Of a stretch of 11,078 nucleotides of DNA, positions 1 through 6,942 are shown piece by piece (the stretch's first letter is position 1; every line of letters starts with the position of its first letter). Both the position numbers and the translations under genes were made by a program. This stretch comes from CAZTPH01 sp031552655 (GTDB lineage: Bacteria; Pseudomonadota; Gammaproteobacteria; UBA9339): assembly GCA_031552655.1 (NCBI GenBank), contig JAVBML010000005.1, positions 1 through 11,078 on the forward strand, written 5' to 3'. The notes below the pieces were generated by a model, which was given only the letters and a program-made list of their open reading frames with translations, made no database searches and had not been told where the DNA came from.

Positions 1-1338
1 GGCAACAATGGCGGTGATGGTTACACAGTGGCCAGTTTGGCAAAGCAAGCTAAAATGGATGTAAAGGTTTTATATTTTGCCGATGGCAAACGTTTAACCA
101 GTGCCACAGCCAGGGCTAAATTGCGCTGTGAAAAGTTGGGCATAGCAATGGTTCCCTTTGCTGCAGATGAGCTGCGGGGCTATGAATTACTGGTGGATGC
201 TATTTTCGGCATTGACTTTCGTGGTCAACTACCCATTGATTCTAGGCAAGCCATTGGAAACATTAATCAAAGCAATATCCCGATACTTGCACTGGATATT
301 CCCTCCGGTGTAAATGCCGATGATGGTTCCGTATCTACGGAAGCGATATGTGCAGATGTAACCATTACATTTATTGGTAGAAAAATTGGCTTATATGTTG
401 GAGTAGCTAGGAATTACCGGGGGAATGTAATTTGCCATGATCTAGGTATAGCAAAGAATCTATTTCACTTAGTAAAGCCTGCGCTTAGAATATTGAACCT
501 CGAAGAGGAGCTGAAATTACTGGTACCTCGTAAACGTACTTCCCATAAGGGTGATCATGGCTGCGTATTGGTTGTGGGAGGAGATCATGGCATGGGAGGA
601 GCAGCGCGCATTGCTGCGGAGGGAGCACTAAGAGCTGGGGCTGGATATGTTGTGGTGGCTACGCGGCGAGAGCATGTGAGTGCAATCAATGCAGCTCGTC
701 CGGAAATTATGGTTCATGGCATCGATTCTCCAGAAGAGTTGGTTCCTCTATTTAAAATGGCTACGGTAATTGTCCTAGGTTCTGGTTTGGGGCGAAAATC
801 CTGGGGAAAATCTCTGTTTCAATTAGCCCTAGCTTCAGATAAACCCATGGTAATAGATGGCGATGGGCTTACTCTACTAGCCATGGCTGAAGTAATCAAA
901 GATAACTGGGTACTTACTCCCCATCCCGGGGAAGCTGCTAGATTATTGAATATTGAAGTTAGTAAGGTTCAAGCTAATCGCTTGGAAGCTTCGCAGGGTA
1001 TTATTAGAAAATATGGTGGGGTTTGTGTACTCAAGGGCGCAGATAGCTTAGTTAGCACCGCTGGCCAAATGAGCGCCCTGTGTGATGCTGGTAATCCAGG
1101 AATGGCTAGTGCTGGGATGGGTGATCTTTTGGGTGGAGTTATAGCGGGGTTTCTCGCACAGAAAGTGGATATTTTTGGTGCCGCGAAGCTTGGCACTGTG
1201 GTGCATGCTACGGCCGGTGATTTGGTGGCTAAATGCCATGGAGAAATTGGCATGGTTGCTTTGGATCTCATACCCTTTATGCGAAAAGTAATTGCTAAAA
1301 ATAAAAAACAGTTAAATGCCTATGAATACAACGAATAA
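1..1338 (+). CDS. nnr: Bifunctional NAD(P)H-hydrate epimerase / ADP-dependent dehydratase, 5' end missing
   Basis: Repairs hydrated NADH and NADPH: the N-terminal domain interconverts the R and S epimers of NAD(P)HX and the C-terminal domain dehydrates S-NAD(P)HX in a nucleotide-dependent reaction in the cytoplasm. The frame is open from base 1, where the first codons spell the epimerase signature GNNGGDG, so the true start lies upstream and perhaps 50-70 residues are missing. The epimerase part also shows DIPSGVNADDG near residue 100. The dehydratase part begins near residue 180 with KGDHGCVLVVGG and continues with the ligand-site blocks DGDGL, LTPHPGEAARLL, VLKGADS and NPGMASAGMGDLLGG, the last holding the catalytic Asp. 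Length and two-domain order fit YjeF-type fusions. The stop codon lies inside the lolD reading frame. Family knowledge gives the reaction; the motifs are directly visible. Confidence 0.95.
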   Translation, partial: GNNGGDGYTVASLAKQAKMDVKVLYFADGKRLTSATARAKLRCEKLGIAMVPFAADELRGYELLVDAIFGIDFRGQLPIDSRQAIGNINQSNIPILALDIPSGVNADDGSVSTEAICADVTITFIGRKIGLYVGVARNYRGNVICHDLGIAKNLFHLVKPALRILNLEEELKLLVPRKRTSHKGDHGCVLVVGGDHGMGGAARIAAEGALRAGAGYVVVATRREHVSAINAARPEIMVHGIDSPEELVPLFKMATVIVLGSGLGRKSWGKSLFQLALASDKPMVIDGDGLTLLAMAEVIKDNWVLTPHPGEAARLLNIEVSKVQANRLEASQGIIRKYGGVCVLKGADSLVSTAGQMSALCDAGNPGMASAGMGDLLGGVIAGFLAQKVDIFGAAKLGTVVHATAGDLVAKCHGEIGMVALDLIPFMRKVIAKNKKQLNAYEYNE

Positions 1339-2014
1339 TAATTTTGTCATTGAGCTTAGTTCCGTGGGAAAAGTCTTCGGAGGGAAAGATTTAAATGTTA
1401 GGGTCCTCAATGAGATAGATCTTACCGTTAGTCGAGGAGAGATGTTAGCAATTATTGGGAGATCAGGTTCGGGAAAGAGTACCTTGTTGCATATTCTGGG
1501 CGGCTTGGATAGACCTACTTTGGGGGTGGTTAAGATAGGTGGTGTTAATGTTAACGAAATAACGGAATTAGAGCGTTGTAGAATGCGCAATGAATATTTG
1601 GGATTTATCTATCAATTTCACCATCTATTACCGGAATTCTCTGCTTTGGAAAATGTGGCCATTCCACTTTTACTTGGTGGCTCTGGGGTAGATGAGGCTA
1701 GAACTAAAGCTAGAGATATGCTACGTATGGTAGATTTGAGCAATCGGGAACAGCATCGTTTAGCAGAGCTTTCCGGAGGTGAGCGTCAAAGGGTTGCCAT
1801 TGCCCGAGCATTGGTTACTAATCCTCACTGCGTGTTGGCCGATGAACCTACGGGAAATTTGGATCGTGGAACAGCGCAACGTGTCTATGATTTAATTTTT
1901 GAGTTAAGAAGGAATTTTAATACTGCTTTTGTCATAGTTACCCATGATGTTTCCATTGTTGAAAATATGACCAGGGTATTGGAATTAGATAGTGGCACAC
2001 TGATTGAATTTTAG
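1316..2014 (+). CDS. lolD: Lipoprotein-releasing ABC transporter ATP-binding protein LolD
   Basis: ATPase of the inner-membrane LolCDE complex, which extracts outer-membrane lipoproteins and hands them to LolA. All ABC motifs are present in the 232 residues: Walker A GRSGSGKST (48-56), Q-loop Gln100 inside IYQFHHLLPEF, signature LSGGE (152-156), Walker B CVLADE (172-177) and the switch His210 in VTHD. The stretch around the Q-loop (YQFHHLLPEFSALENV) is typical of LolD rather than of MacB or FtsE. The gene overlaps the end of nnr by 23 nt from this ATG, or 17 nt from a second in-frame ATG at 1322; neither has a clear Shine-Dalgarno, so translational coupling to nnr is likely. No LolC/LolE permease gene is in the window, so the membrane partners must be encoded elsewhere. 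Confidence 0.93.
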   Translation: MPMNTTNNNFVIELSSVGKVFGGKDLNVRVLNEIDLTVSRGEMLAIIGRSGSGKSTLLHILGGLDRPTLGVVKIGGVNVNEITELERCRMRNEYLGFIYQFHHLLPEFSALENVAIPLLLGGSGVDEARTKARDMLRMVDLSNREQHRLAELSGGERQRVAIARALVTNPHCVLADEPTGNLDRGTAQRVYDLIFELRRNFNTAFVIVTHDVSIVENMTRVLELDSGTLIEF

Positions 2015-2026
2015 GAGAGTACTACG

Positions 2027-3487
2027 ATGGTAGATAAAAGTAATGCCGCAGTGGAAATTGAGCAATTGCTAGATAGACATGGTTTGCAACGTGAAACCAT
2101 AGAACGGATCGTGCAGAAAAATGTTGGTATCGGTGTGGACAGTGCCGATGTGTATTTAGAGTATACCCAAAGTGAATCCTGGGGATTGGAGGAGAGTATT
2201 GTAAAAAATGGGGAATTTAGTATTGACCGAGGGTTTGGTTTTAGAGTTATTAGTGAAGATAAATCTGGTTTTGCCTATGCCAATGAATGGGATATTATTG
2301 CCATGGAACAAGCGGCGATTAACGCACGTAGCATCGCTAAGTCAGGTAAAAATTTAGTCACCGCCGTGGCTGGGAGTCAATCCGTTCGACGGGAGCTCTA
2401 TGCGGCCATAAATCCATTGAATGGTGTGCCCGAGGAACACAAGATCAGGTTGCTGAAAGGAGTGGATTCCCTGGCTCGTCGCTGTGATCACCGCGTAACC
2501 CATGTGGATGTTGAATTATCTGGAACATATAAGGTAGTATTAATTGCAGATAGCGATGGCATCTGGGACTATGATATTAGACCTATGGTTCATTTAGGAG
2601 TTACGGTGTTGGTAGATAATGGATTTAAAAAGGAGCGAGGAAGTTGCAGCGGAGGTATGAGAGCAGGCTATGAAATATTTTTGGAAGGGGATCTCTGGGA
2701 GCAATATACCAGGGAAGCGGTAAGGATTGCTTTGGTAAATTTAGAGGCCGTGGCTGCTCCCGCAGGTACCATGCCGGTGGTACTGGGCAATGGTTGGCCC
2801 GCTGTTATGTTGCATGAAGCCGTTGGCCATGGTCTAGAAGCGGATTTTAATCGCAAGGGGCATTCAGTTTATACCAATATGTTGGGTAAACAGGTGGCTG
2901 CTCGAGAGGTATCCATTGTTGACCAAGGAAATATGGTGGGTAATAGGCGTGGCTCTCTAAATATTGATGATGAAGGAACGGTAACACAAAAAACTATGCT
3001 AATTGAAAATGGTGTGCTGTGTAGCTATATGTATGATAAATTAAATGCCAAATTAATGCACACCAGCTCAACGGGCAACGGACGCCGTGCTTCCTACGCT
3101 GCTATGCCGTTACCTCGGATGACTAATACCTATATGCTCAATGGCAAATATAGTCCCGATGAAATTATCGCTTCCATTGAGCGTGGTATCTATGCAGTTA
3201 ATTTCAGTGGCGGTCAAGTTGACATAACTTCCGGGGAGTTTGTATTTTCTACTAGTGAAGCCTATTTAATAGAAAATGGATGCCTCGGTGCTCCCATCAA
3301 AGGAGTTACTCTCATAGGTAATGGTCCTAAGGTGTTGCATAACATAGCAATGGTTGGCAATGATCTAGCCATGGATAGGGGAGTGGGTGTTTGTGGAAAG
3401 CAGGGGCAAAGTGTTGCTGTGGGGGTTGGTCAACCGACAATTAAAATATCCCAGATGACGGTAGGAGGTAGTGCCATTGGGGGATAG
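2027..3487 (+). CDS. tldD: Metalloprotease TldD
   Basis: TldD forms a heterodimeric zinc protease with TldE/PmbA. In enterobacteria it acts on unfolded or modified peptides such as microcin B17 and on the CcdA antitoxin. The protein is 486 residues, close to the usual 480. The zinc motif HEAVGH sits at residues 263-268 and is followed by GLEADF. The C-terminal core GCLGAPIKGVTLIGNG and GVCGKQGQS, with the conserved cysteine at about 456, is the TldD rather than the PmbA version. An AGGAG ribosome site at 2013-2017 overlaps the lolD stop codon and lies 9 nt before the ATG, which supports this start and an operon with lolD. No pmbA gene is visible here; it is normally unlinked in gammaproteobacteria. 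Confidence 0.95.
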   Translation: MVDKSNAAVEIEQLLDRHGLQRETIERIVQKNVGIGVDSADVYLEYTQSESWGLEESIVKNGEFSIDRGFGFRVISEDKSGFAYANEWDIIAMEQAAINARSIAKSGKNLVTAVAGSQSVRRELYAAINPLNGVPEEHKIRLLKGVDSLARRCDHRVTHVDVELSGTYKVVLIADSDGIWDYDIRPMVHLGVTVLVDNGFKKERGSCSGGMRAGYEIFLEGDLWEQYTREAVRIALVNLEAVAAPAGTMPVVLGNGWPAVMLHEAVGHGLEADFNRKGHSVYTNMLGKQVAAREVSIVDQGNMVGNRRGSLNIDDEGTVTQKTMLIENGVLCSYMYDKLNAKLMHTSSTGNGRRASYAAMPLPRMTNTYMLNGKYSPDEIIASIERGIYAVNFSGGQVDITSGEFVFSTSEAYLIENGCLGAPIKGVTLIGNGPKVLHNIAMVGNDLAMDRGVGVCGKQGQSVAVGVGQPTIKISQMTVGGSAIGG

Positions 3488-3500
3488 ATACTTAAAATTC

Positions 3501-3529
3501 TTGACCAGGGATGTTTACATTGGTATAAA
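3501..3529 (+). promoter_or_regulatory. Sigma70-type promoter for hupB
   Basis: The -35 box TTGACC (3501-3506) and -10 box TATAAA (3524-3529) are separated by exactly 17 nt, each matching five of six consensus positions. Transcription would start near 3536, giving a leader of about 68 nt before the hupB ATG. It is the best promoter match I found in the window, and it separates hupB from the nnr-lolD-tldD run. Confidence 0.75.
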
Positions 3530-3535
3530 TTGCCA

Positions 3536-3567
3536 ATAGCTTTAGGGGGGCTATCTCATCGATAGTC
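3536..3567 (+). promoter_or_regulatory. Overlapping hairpins in the hupB leader
   Basis: Two inverted repeats share one strand. ATAGC (3536-3540) can pair with GCTAT (3550-3554). Alternatively GGCTATC (3549-3555) can pair with GATAGTC (3561-3567, one G-U pair) around a TCATC loop. Both use CTAT at 3551-3554, so only one can form at a time. Neither is followed by a T-tract, so this is not a terminator. A role in mRNA stability or translation control of HU is only an inference. Confidence 0.4.
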
Positions 3568-3603
3568 GGATATGGTGTGTTATTTATATGAAATAGAGGA
3601 TAT

Positions 3604-3882
3604 ATGAATAAAACAGATTTAATAGAAGTTATTGCTAAAAATGCAGAATTATCTAAGGCTGCAGCGGGTAGGATTTTGGATGTTGTGTTAAATAGCATCA
3701 CAGAATCTTTGGGTAAAGGTAAAGAAGTGGTTCTCGTGGGCTTTGGTAGTTTTGTTGTCAATAAACGTAAACAGCGCAAGGGACGTAATCCACAAACTGG
3801 AGAGGTAATCACCATTCCAGCGGCCAAGATTCCACGTTTCAGACCAGGAAAATATTTAAAAGATAGAGTAAATAATAAATAG
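3604..3882 (+). CDS. hupB: DNA-binding protein HU (beta-type)
   Basis: Small nucleoid protein that binds and bends DNA non-specifically as a dimer. The 92 residues match the full HU length. They carry the helical dimerisation half, VGFGSF (45-50) and the DNA-binding arm GRNPQTGEVITIPAAKIPRF (60-79), whose proline at 63 is the residue known to intercalate in HU/IHF proteins. A GAGGA ribosome site (3596-3600) lies 3 nt before the ATG. The gene has its own promoter upstream and a terminator downstream. The symbol hupB rests on context: tRNA-Val, tRNA-Asp and ppiD follow, as in other gammaproteobacteria; hupA-like versus hupB-like cannot be settled from sequence alone. The lon gene that usually precedes hupB is absent, with tldD in its place. 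Confidence 0.93.
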   Translation: MNKTDLIEVIAKNAELSKAAAGRILDVVLNSITESLGKGKEVVLVGFGSFVVNKRKQRKGRNPQTGEVITIPAAKIPRFRPGKYLKDRVNNK

Positions 3883-3909
3883 CGAACGACGTACATTGGT
3901 ATTGAATCG

Positions 3910-3938
3910 AGCCCCAAAATTTTTGGGGTTTGGTTTTT
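3910..3938 (+). terminator. Rho-independent terminator after hupB
   Basis: CCCCAAA (3912-3918) pairs perfectly with TTTGGGG (3922-3928) around a three-base loop, and the stem can be extended outward by weak pairs. It is followed by TTTGGTTTTT, an interrupted T-tract. It lies 28 nt after the hupB stop codon and only 13 nt before tRNA-Val. Confidence 0.75.
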
Positions 3939-3950
3939 ATGGATCCTTTG

Positions 3951-4026
3951 GGGTGCTTAGCTCAGCTGGTAGAGTGTCGCCTTTACACGGCGAGGGTCGT
4001 GGGTTCGAATCCCTCAGCACCCACCA
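3951..4026 (+). tRNA. tRNA-Val (UAC)
   Basis: A complete cloverleaf of 76 nt. The acceptor stem GGGTGCT (3951-3957) pairs with AGCACCC (4016-4022), then discriminator A and an encoded CCA (4024-4026). The anticodon stem TCGCC/GGCGA flanks the loop TTTACAC with anticodon TAC at 3984-3986. The T-loop is TTCGAAT. Oddities: the T-stem GTGGG/CCCTC has a T-T mismatch in its second pair, the D-stem closes with a G-T pair, and the base two after the anticodon is C where most bacterial tRNA-Val have A. There is no room for a promoter between the hupB terminator and this gene. Confidence 0.93.
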
Positions 4027-4223
4027 AATTGCTACTTTTTGTGATGCTAGCGTTGACTTATAATTTAAAGGATTAGTTGTTTTATGGCGACCGCAATTTG
4101 AAAATTTTGATCTTGGTTTTTAATCTAGGCATTATTATTAATATGTAAAGTAAATGTAATTTTTAAGGTAATTTCGTTGGTAAATATTTGAATTAATTTG
4201 CCGCGGCGATTTGTTATTTTACA
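4027..4223. other. AT-rich spacer between the two tRNA genes
   Basis: About 200 nt of AT-rich sequence with no open reading frame of note and no clear ribosome site. A TTGACT at 4053-4058 resembles a -35 box but has no acceptable -10 box at the right distance. I see no convincing terminator after tRNA-Val and no repeat here. Its right edge adjoins the tRNA-Asp promoter. Confidence 0.5.
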
Positions 4224-4252
4224 TTGCAAACATAACAATAACACAGTATCAT
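4224..4252 (+). promoter_or_regulatory. Probable promoter for tRNA-Asp
   Basis: TTGCAA (4224-4229, four of six matches) and TATCAT (4247-4252, five of six) are 17 nt apart. The predicted start near 4259 is about 10 nt before the mature tRNA 5' end, the usual arrangement for a tRNA promoter. The transcript may continue into ppiD because no terminator separates them. Confidence 0.55.
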
Positions 4253-4268
4253 CGTTACCTTAATTGCT

Positions 4269-4345
4269 GGAGCGGTAGTTCAGCTGGTTAGAACGCCTGC
4301 CTGTCACGTAGGAGGTCGCGGGTTCGATCCCCGTCCGCTCCGCCA
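4269..4345 (+). tRNA. tRNA-Asp (GUC)
   Basis: A complete 77-nt cloverleaf. Acceptor stem GGAGCGG (4269-4275) pairs with CCGCTCC (4335-4341), followed by discriminator G and an encoded CCA (4343-4345). The anticodon stem CCTGC/GTAGG flanks loop CTGTCAC with anticodon GTC at 4303-4305. D-stem GTTC/GAAC and T-stem GCGGG/CCCGT are well paired with a TTCGATC T-loop. Confidence 0.96.
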
Positions 4346-4394
4346 TTCTTTTTACAATCGCCGTACTGTCTGTGGATGTTAAGAGGAAAATTTT

Positions 4395-6284
4395 ATGTTA
4401 CAAAGTTTGCGTGATAAAGTCCAGGGTGGGGTTGCCATTGCCATAGCGTCTATTATTGCCATTGTATTTGCACTCTGGGGAGTACAAAATTTACGTACGG
4501 GAAAGGGTAAAGTGGTAGCAAAGGTTAATGGTAAGGATATTACCATGGAACAAGTCAGGGCAGCCTATGAACAGAATAAGCACCAGCTAGTAGCAAAGGT
4601 CGGTAAGAATTTCTCCCTGGACCGGGAAACCCAGATGAAAATTAAACACGGAGTACTGCAGCGCTTAATTAATGAACAGGTGCTTCTGCATGCAGCAACA
4701 AAAATAGGATTAGGAGTTACCACAAAGCAAGTATGGGGAATCATTGCATCCCTGCCGTTGTTTCGAGTGGAGGGTAAGTTTTCTTTGGTACTTTACCGGC
4801 GAGCGGTAAGTAAGATTTTTTATTCCGAAGAAGCTTTTATAAATAATTTAAAAAGCATGGTATTTTATAAGCAATTGGAAGAAAGCTTAGTCAAAAGTAG
4901 TTTTATTTTACCCTACGAACAAGAATTGCTGAGAGATGATTTTAGACAGCGTAGAGATTTCAGTTATTTAACCATTCCTTTTCAACAATTCACTGATTTA
5001 TCTGCAGTAGATGAAGAATCCATTGGTAATTACTATGGTGCCCATGGGGATGAATTTACTACGCCGGAAATGATTAGTCTGCAGTATTTGGAATTATCTT
5101 CAAAGAAGTTAGCGGAGGGTCTTCAAGTTACCGAAGAGGAAGCAAGGCATTTTTATGATGAGCACAGTGATATTTTTTCCTTGCCCCAGCGGTGGCAGCT
5201 AATAAAAGTAATTATTCCTCCTAGCGGTAAAACCGGTGATCTTGAGTTTAGGAAAAAATTGGAGGATTTAACGGCCGCTTTAAAAAGCAAAGATCATTTT
5301 TCTTCCCAGGATGATACTTTGAAGGTAAGTACCATTTGGATTACGGAAAATGAGTTAGCCAGTGAGGCACGAGCTAAACTCAAGGGGTTAAAAGTTGGCG
5401 ATGTTACGCAACCCATACTGGATAATGGAGTTTACACTATATTTAAGATATTAAACCATCGGTCGATGAAAAGTAAATCCTATGAACAGGTCGCTTCTGA
5501 AGCTAAGGTACTATGCAAAAAACATCAGCTATCGCAAAAATTTGCCGAACTCTATAATAGATTGAATGACTTAGTTTATACCAATCCCGATGATTTGGAT
5601 CAGGCCGCTAGAGAATTGGGGTTGGCACTTAAAACCACGGAATTATTTACCCGCGAAGGGGGTAAATCGGAGATGCTAGTCAATGCCAAAGTTATAAAGG
5701 CGGCATTTAGTGAAGCGGTACTGAGAGAACGCTACAATAGTGGTTTAATTGAACTAGCTCCGGGAGAGATAATTGTCATGAGAGTTGGTGAGTATGTTCC
5801 AGAAAAATTAAAGCCCTTGGATCAGGTACGTTCGAGCATTGTAAAAAAACTGAGTCATGAAAAAAGTACCGTGGCTGCTGAAAAATTAGCGCTAGCCATG
5901 CTAGATGAATTACGCGATGGTAAGTCGGAGGAAAAACTAGCTGCGAAGTATAAATTATCGTGGCAGCGAATTACGGGCAGCAGCCATGGAGCTGCCATTG
6001 TGGAACCTAATTTGCTCAAGCAAGTTTTTACTTTGGCACATCCGAAAGATGGTAAAGTATCTGCTACCTTAATTAAAAATAATGATGGCTATGTGGTAGT
6101 GCATTTAACTAAGGTACATTATGCTAATAGTTACAGCCAGGAACAACTGGAAAAGGCGACGCGCTCTTTTTTATCCATTCATAGCTACTATGATTATCAG
6201 AATTTACTCGGTCTTTGGACAAAGAGAGCTAAAATTAAGGAAATTGTTGCCCTGGGAGATGGAGTCTATGACGCTGAAGGTTAA
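4395..6284 (+). CDS. ppiD: Periplasmic folding chaperone PpiD (SurA/parvulin family)
   Basis: Inner-membrane-anchored chaperone that faces the periplasm and helps proteins leaving the SecYEG translocon to fold. The protein is 629 residues, against 623 in E. coli. Residues 1-10 are a short cytoplasmic stub, and 11-31 are a single membrane anchor ending in FALWGVQNL, the characteristic PpiD N-terminus. A SurA-like N-terminal chaperone domain starts near VNGKDITMEQV (44-54). One parvulin-like domain spans roughly 262-358 (SLPQRWQLIKVIIPP to NGVYTIFKIL), and a long C-terminal region follows. In E. coli the parvulin domain lacks isomerase activity; whether that holds here cannot be judged. An AGAGGA ribosome site (4382-4387) lies 7 nt before the ATG. 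It sits directly after tRNA-Asp with no terminator between them. Confidence 0.92.
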   Translation: MLQSLRDKVQGGVAIAIASIIAIVFALWGVQNLRTGKGKVVAKVNGKDITMEQVRAAYEQNKHQLVAKVGKNFSLDRETQMKIKHGVLQRLINEQVLLHAATKIGLGVTTKQVWGIIASLPLFRVEGKFSLVLYRRAVSKIFYSEEAFINNLKSMVFYKQLEESLVKSSFILPYEQELLRDDFRQRRDFSYLTIPFQQFTDLSAVDEESIGNYYGAHGDEFTTPEMISLQYLELSSKKLAEGLQVTEEEARHFYDEHSDIFSLPQRWQLIKVIIPPSGKTGDLEFRKKLEDLTAALKSKDHFSSQDDTLKVSTIWITENELASEARAKLKGLKVGDVTQPILDNGVYTIFKILNHRSMKSKSYEQVASEAKVLCKKHQLSQKFAELYNRLNDLVYTNPDDLDQAARELGLALKTTELFTREGGKSEMLVNAKVIKAAFSEAVLRERYNSGLIELAPGEIIVMRVGEYVPEKLKPLDQVRSSIVKKLSHEKSTVAAEKLALAMLDELRDGKSEEKLAAKYKLSWQRITGSSHGAAIVEPNLLKQVFTLAHPKDGKVSATLIKNNDGYVVVHLTKVHYANSYSQEQLEKATRSFLSIHSYYDYQNLLGLWTKRAKIKEIVALGDGVYDAEG

Positions 6285-6300
6285 TATTGTGTGGTGAGTA

Positions 6301-6319
6301 TGTCATGGTTACTATGACA
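6301..6319. promoter_or_regulatory. Palindrome between ppiD and hpt
   Basis: TGTCAT (6301-6306) and ATGACA (6314-6319) form a perfect 6-bp inverted repeat. The inner bases GG and CT extend it to 8 pairs (one G-T) around a TTA loop. No T-tract follows, so it is a poor terminator. It could be an operator or an mRNA hairpin controlling hpt; there is no direct evidence for either. Confidence 0.4.
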
Positions 6320-6346
6320 CTAGATTTCTATGTCGCACCAATTTTA

Positions 6347-6352
6347 TGAGGA
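6347..6352 (+). promoter_or_regulatory. Ribosome binding site that sets the hpt start
   Basis: TGAGGA lies 4 nt before the ATG at 6357. An earlier in-frame ATG at 6330 has only an AT-rich stretch ahead of it with no Shine-Dalgarno, so the later ATG is preferred. Confidence 0.6.
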
Positions 6353-6356
6353 TAGT

Positions 6357-6920
6357 ATGTCATTATCGAAACAACTTAAAGATATATGTGATAAATCAAT
6401 TTGTCTCTATGCAAAATCTGAGATTGAGACAGCATTAAATCGCATGGCATTGGAGATGCATAGCAAACTTGCTGACAGTAATCCAATCTTTTTGTGTGTA
6501 CTGCTTGGGGGCATAGTTCCCCTTGGCAATTTGCTACCTTTTCTAAATTTTCAATTGGAAATAAATTACATCCATTTTTCAAGTTACGATGCGAAAAATA
6601 ATATGGGTGAACTTGTCTTGAAAGCGGAACCTACAATTGACTTGGCTGATCGCACCGTGGTTGTGGTTGATGACATCTTGGACACGGGGACTACTCTTAA
6701 AGCAGCGATTAAATATTGCCAATCCCATGGTACTCGAAAAGTTTATACGGCGGTTTTACTAGATAAGGCAAAAACTCGCAGGGAAAATGGGATAAAAAGC
6801 GCAGATTTTAGTGCTCTAGCGATTGATGATCGCTTTGTTTTTGGCTACGGTTTGGATTATTCTGGCTATCTACGAAATCTTCCCGGTATATATGCCTTGG
6901 AAAAAGATAGCAGTAAATAA
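6357..6920 (+). CDS. hpt: Hypoxanthine-guanine phosphoribosyltransferase
   Basis: Purine salvage enzyme that joins hypoxanthine or guanine to PRPP, giving IMP or GMP, in the cytoplasm. The PRPP-binding loop is VVVVDDILDTGTTL (about residues 101-114), with the two acidic residues and the TGTT turn of type I phosphoribosyltransferases. LLGGIVPLGNLL near residues 50-60 forms the first active-site loop, LLDKAKTRR near 134-142 supplies the base-binding Lys, and FVFGYGLDYSGYLRNLPGIY near the end is the C-terminal block typical of HPRT, not of adenine or uracil enzymes. This start gives 187 residues; the alternative start at 6330 adds nine residues (MSHQFYEDS). The gene lies 72 nt after ppiD and 22 nt before ugd. 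Xanthine preference cannot be excluded from sequence. Confidence 0.82.
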   Translation: MSLSKQLKDICDKSICLYAKSEIETALNRMALEMHSKLADSNPIFLCVLLGGIVPLGNLLPFLNFQLEINYIHFSSYDAKNNMGELVLKAEPTIDLADRTVVVVDDILDTGTTLKAAIKYCQSHGTRKVYTAVLLDKAKTRRENGIKSADFSALAIDDRFVFGYGLDYSGYLRNLPGIYALEKDSSK

Positions 6921-6942
6921 TTCAATTTGTTTGGGGTTGTCT

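Noticed and set aside
969..1271. Minus-strand open frame opposite nnr
   Set aside because: It lies wholly over the dehydratase domain of nnr, has no family resemblance and no ribosome site; it is a shadow of the real gene.
3492..3917. 141-codon minus-strand open frame opposite hupB
   Set aside because: It covers the hupB promoter, hupB and part of the terminator on the other strand and shows no recognisable domain; hupB is unmistakable.
4053..4081. Promoter starting with TTGACT in the tRNA spacer
   Set aside because: No -10-like box lies 16-18 nt downstream.
6330..6356. Earlier start for hpt
   Set aside because: No ribosome site precedes 6330, whereas TGAGGA lies just before the ATG at 6357. 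It is kept as an alternative only.
6823..6942. Longer N-terminus for ugd
   Set aside because: The extra 40 residues overlap the conserved 3' end of hpt, and the Rossmann motif requires a start close to 6943.
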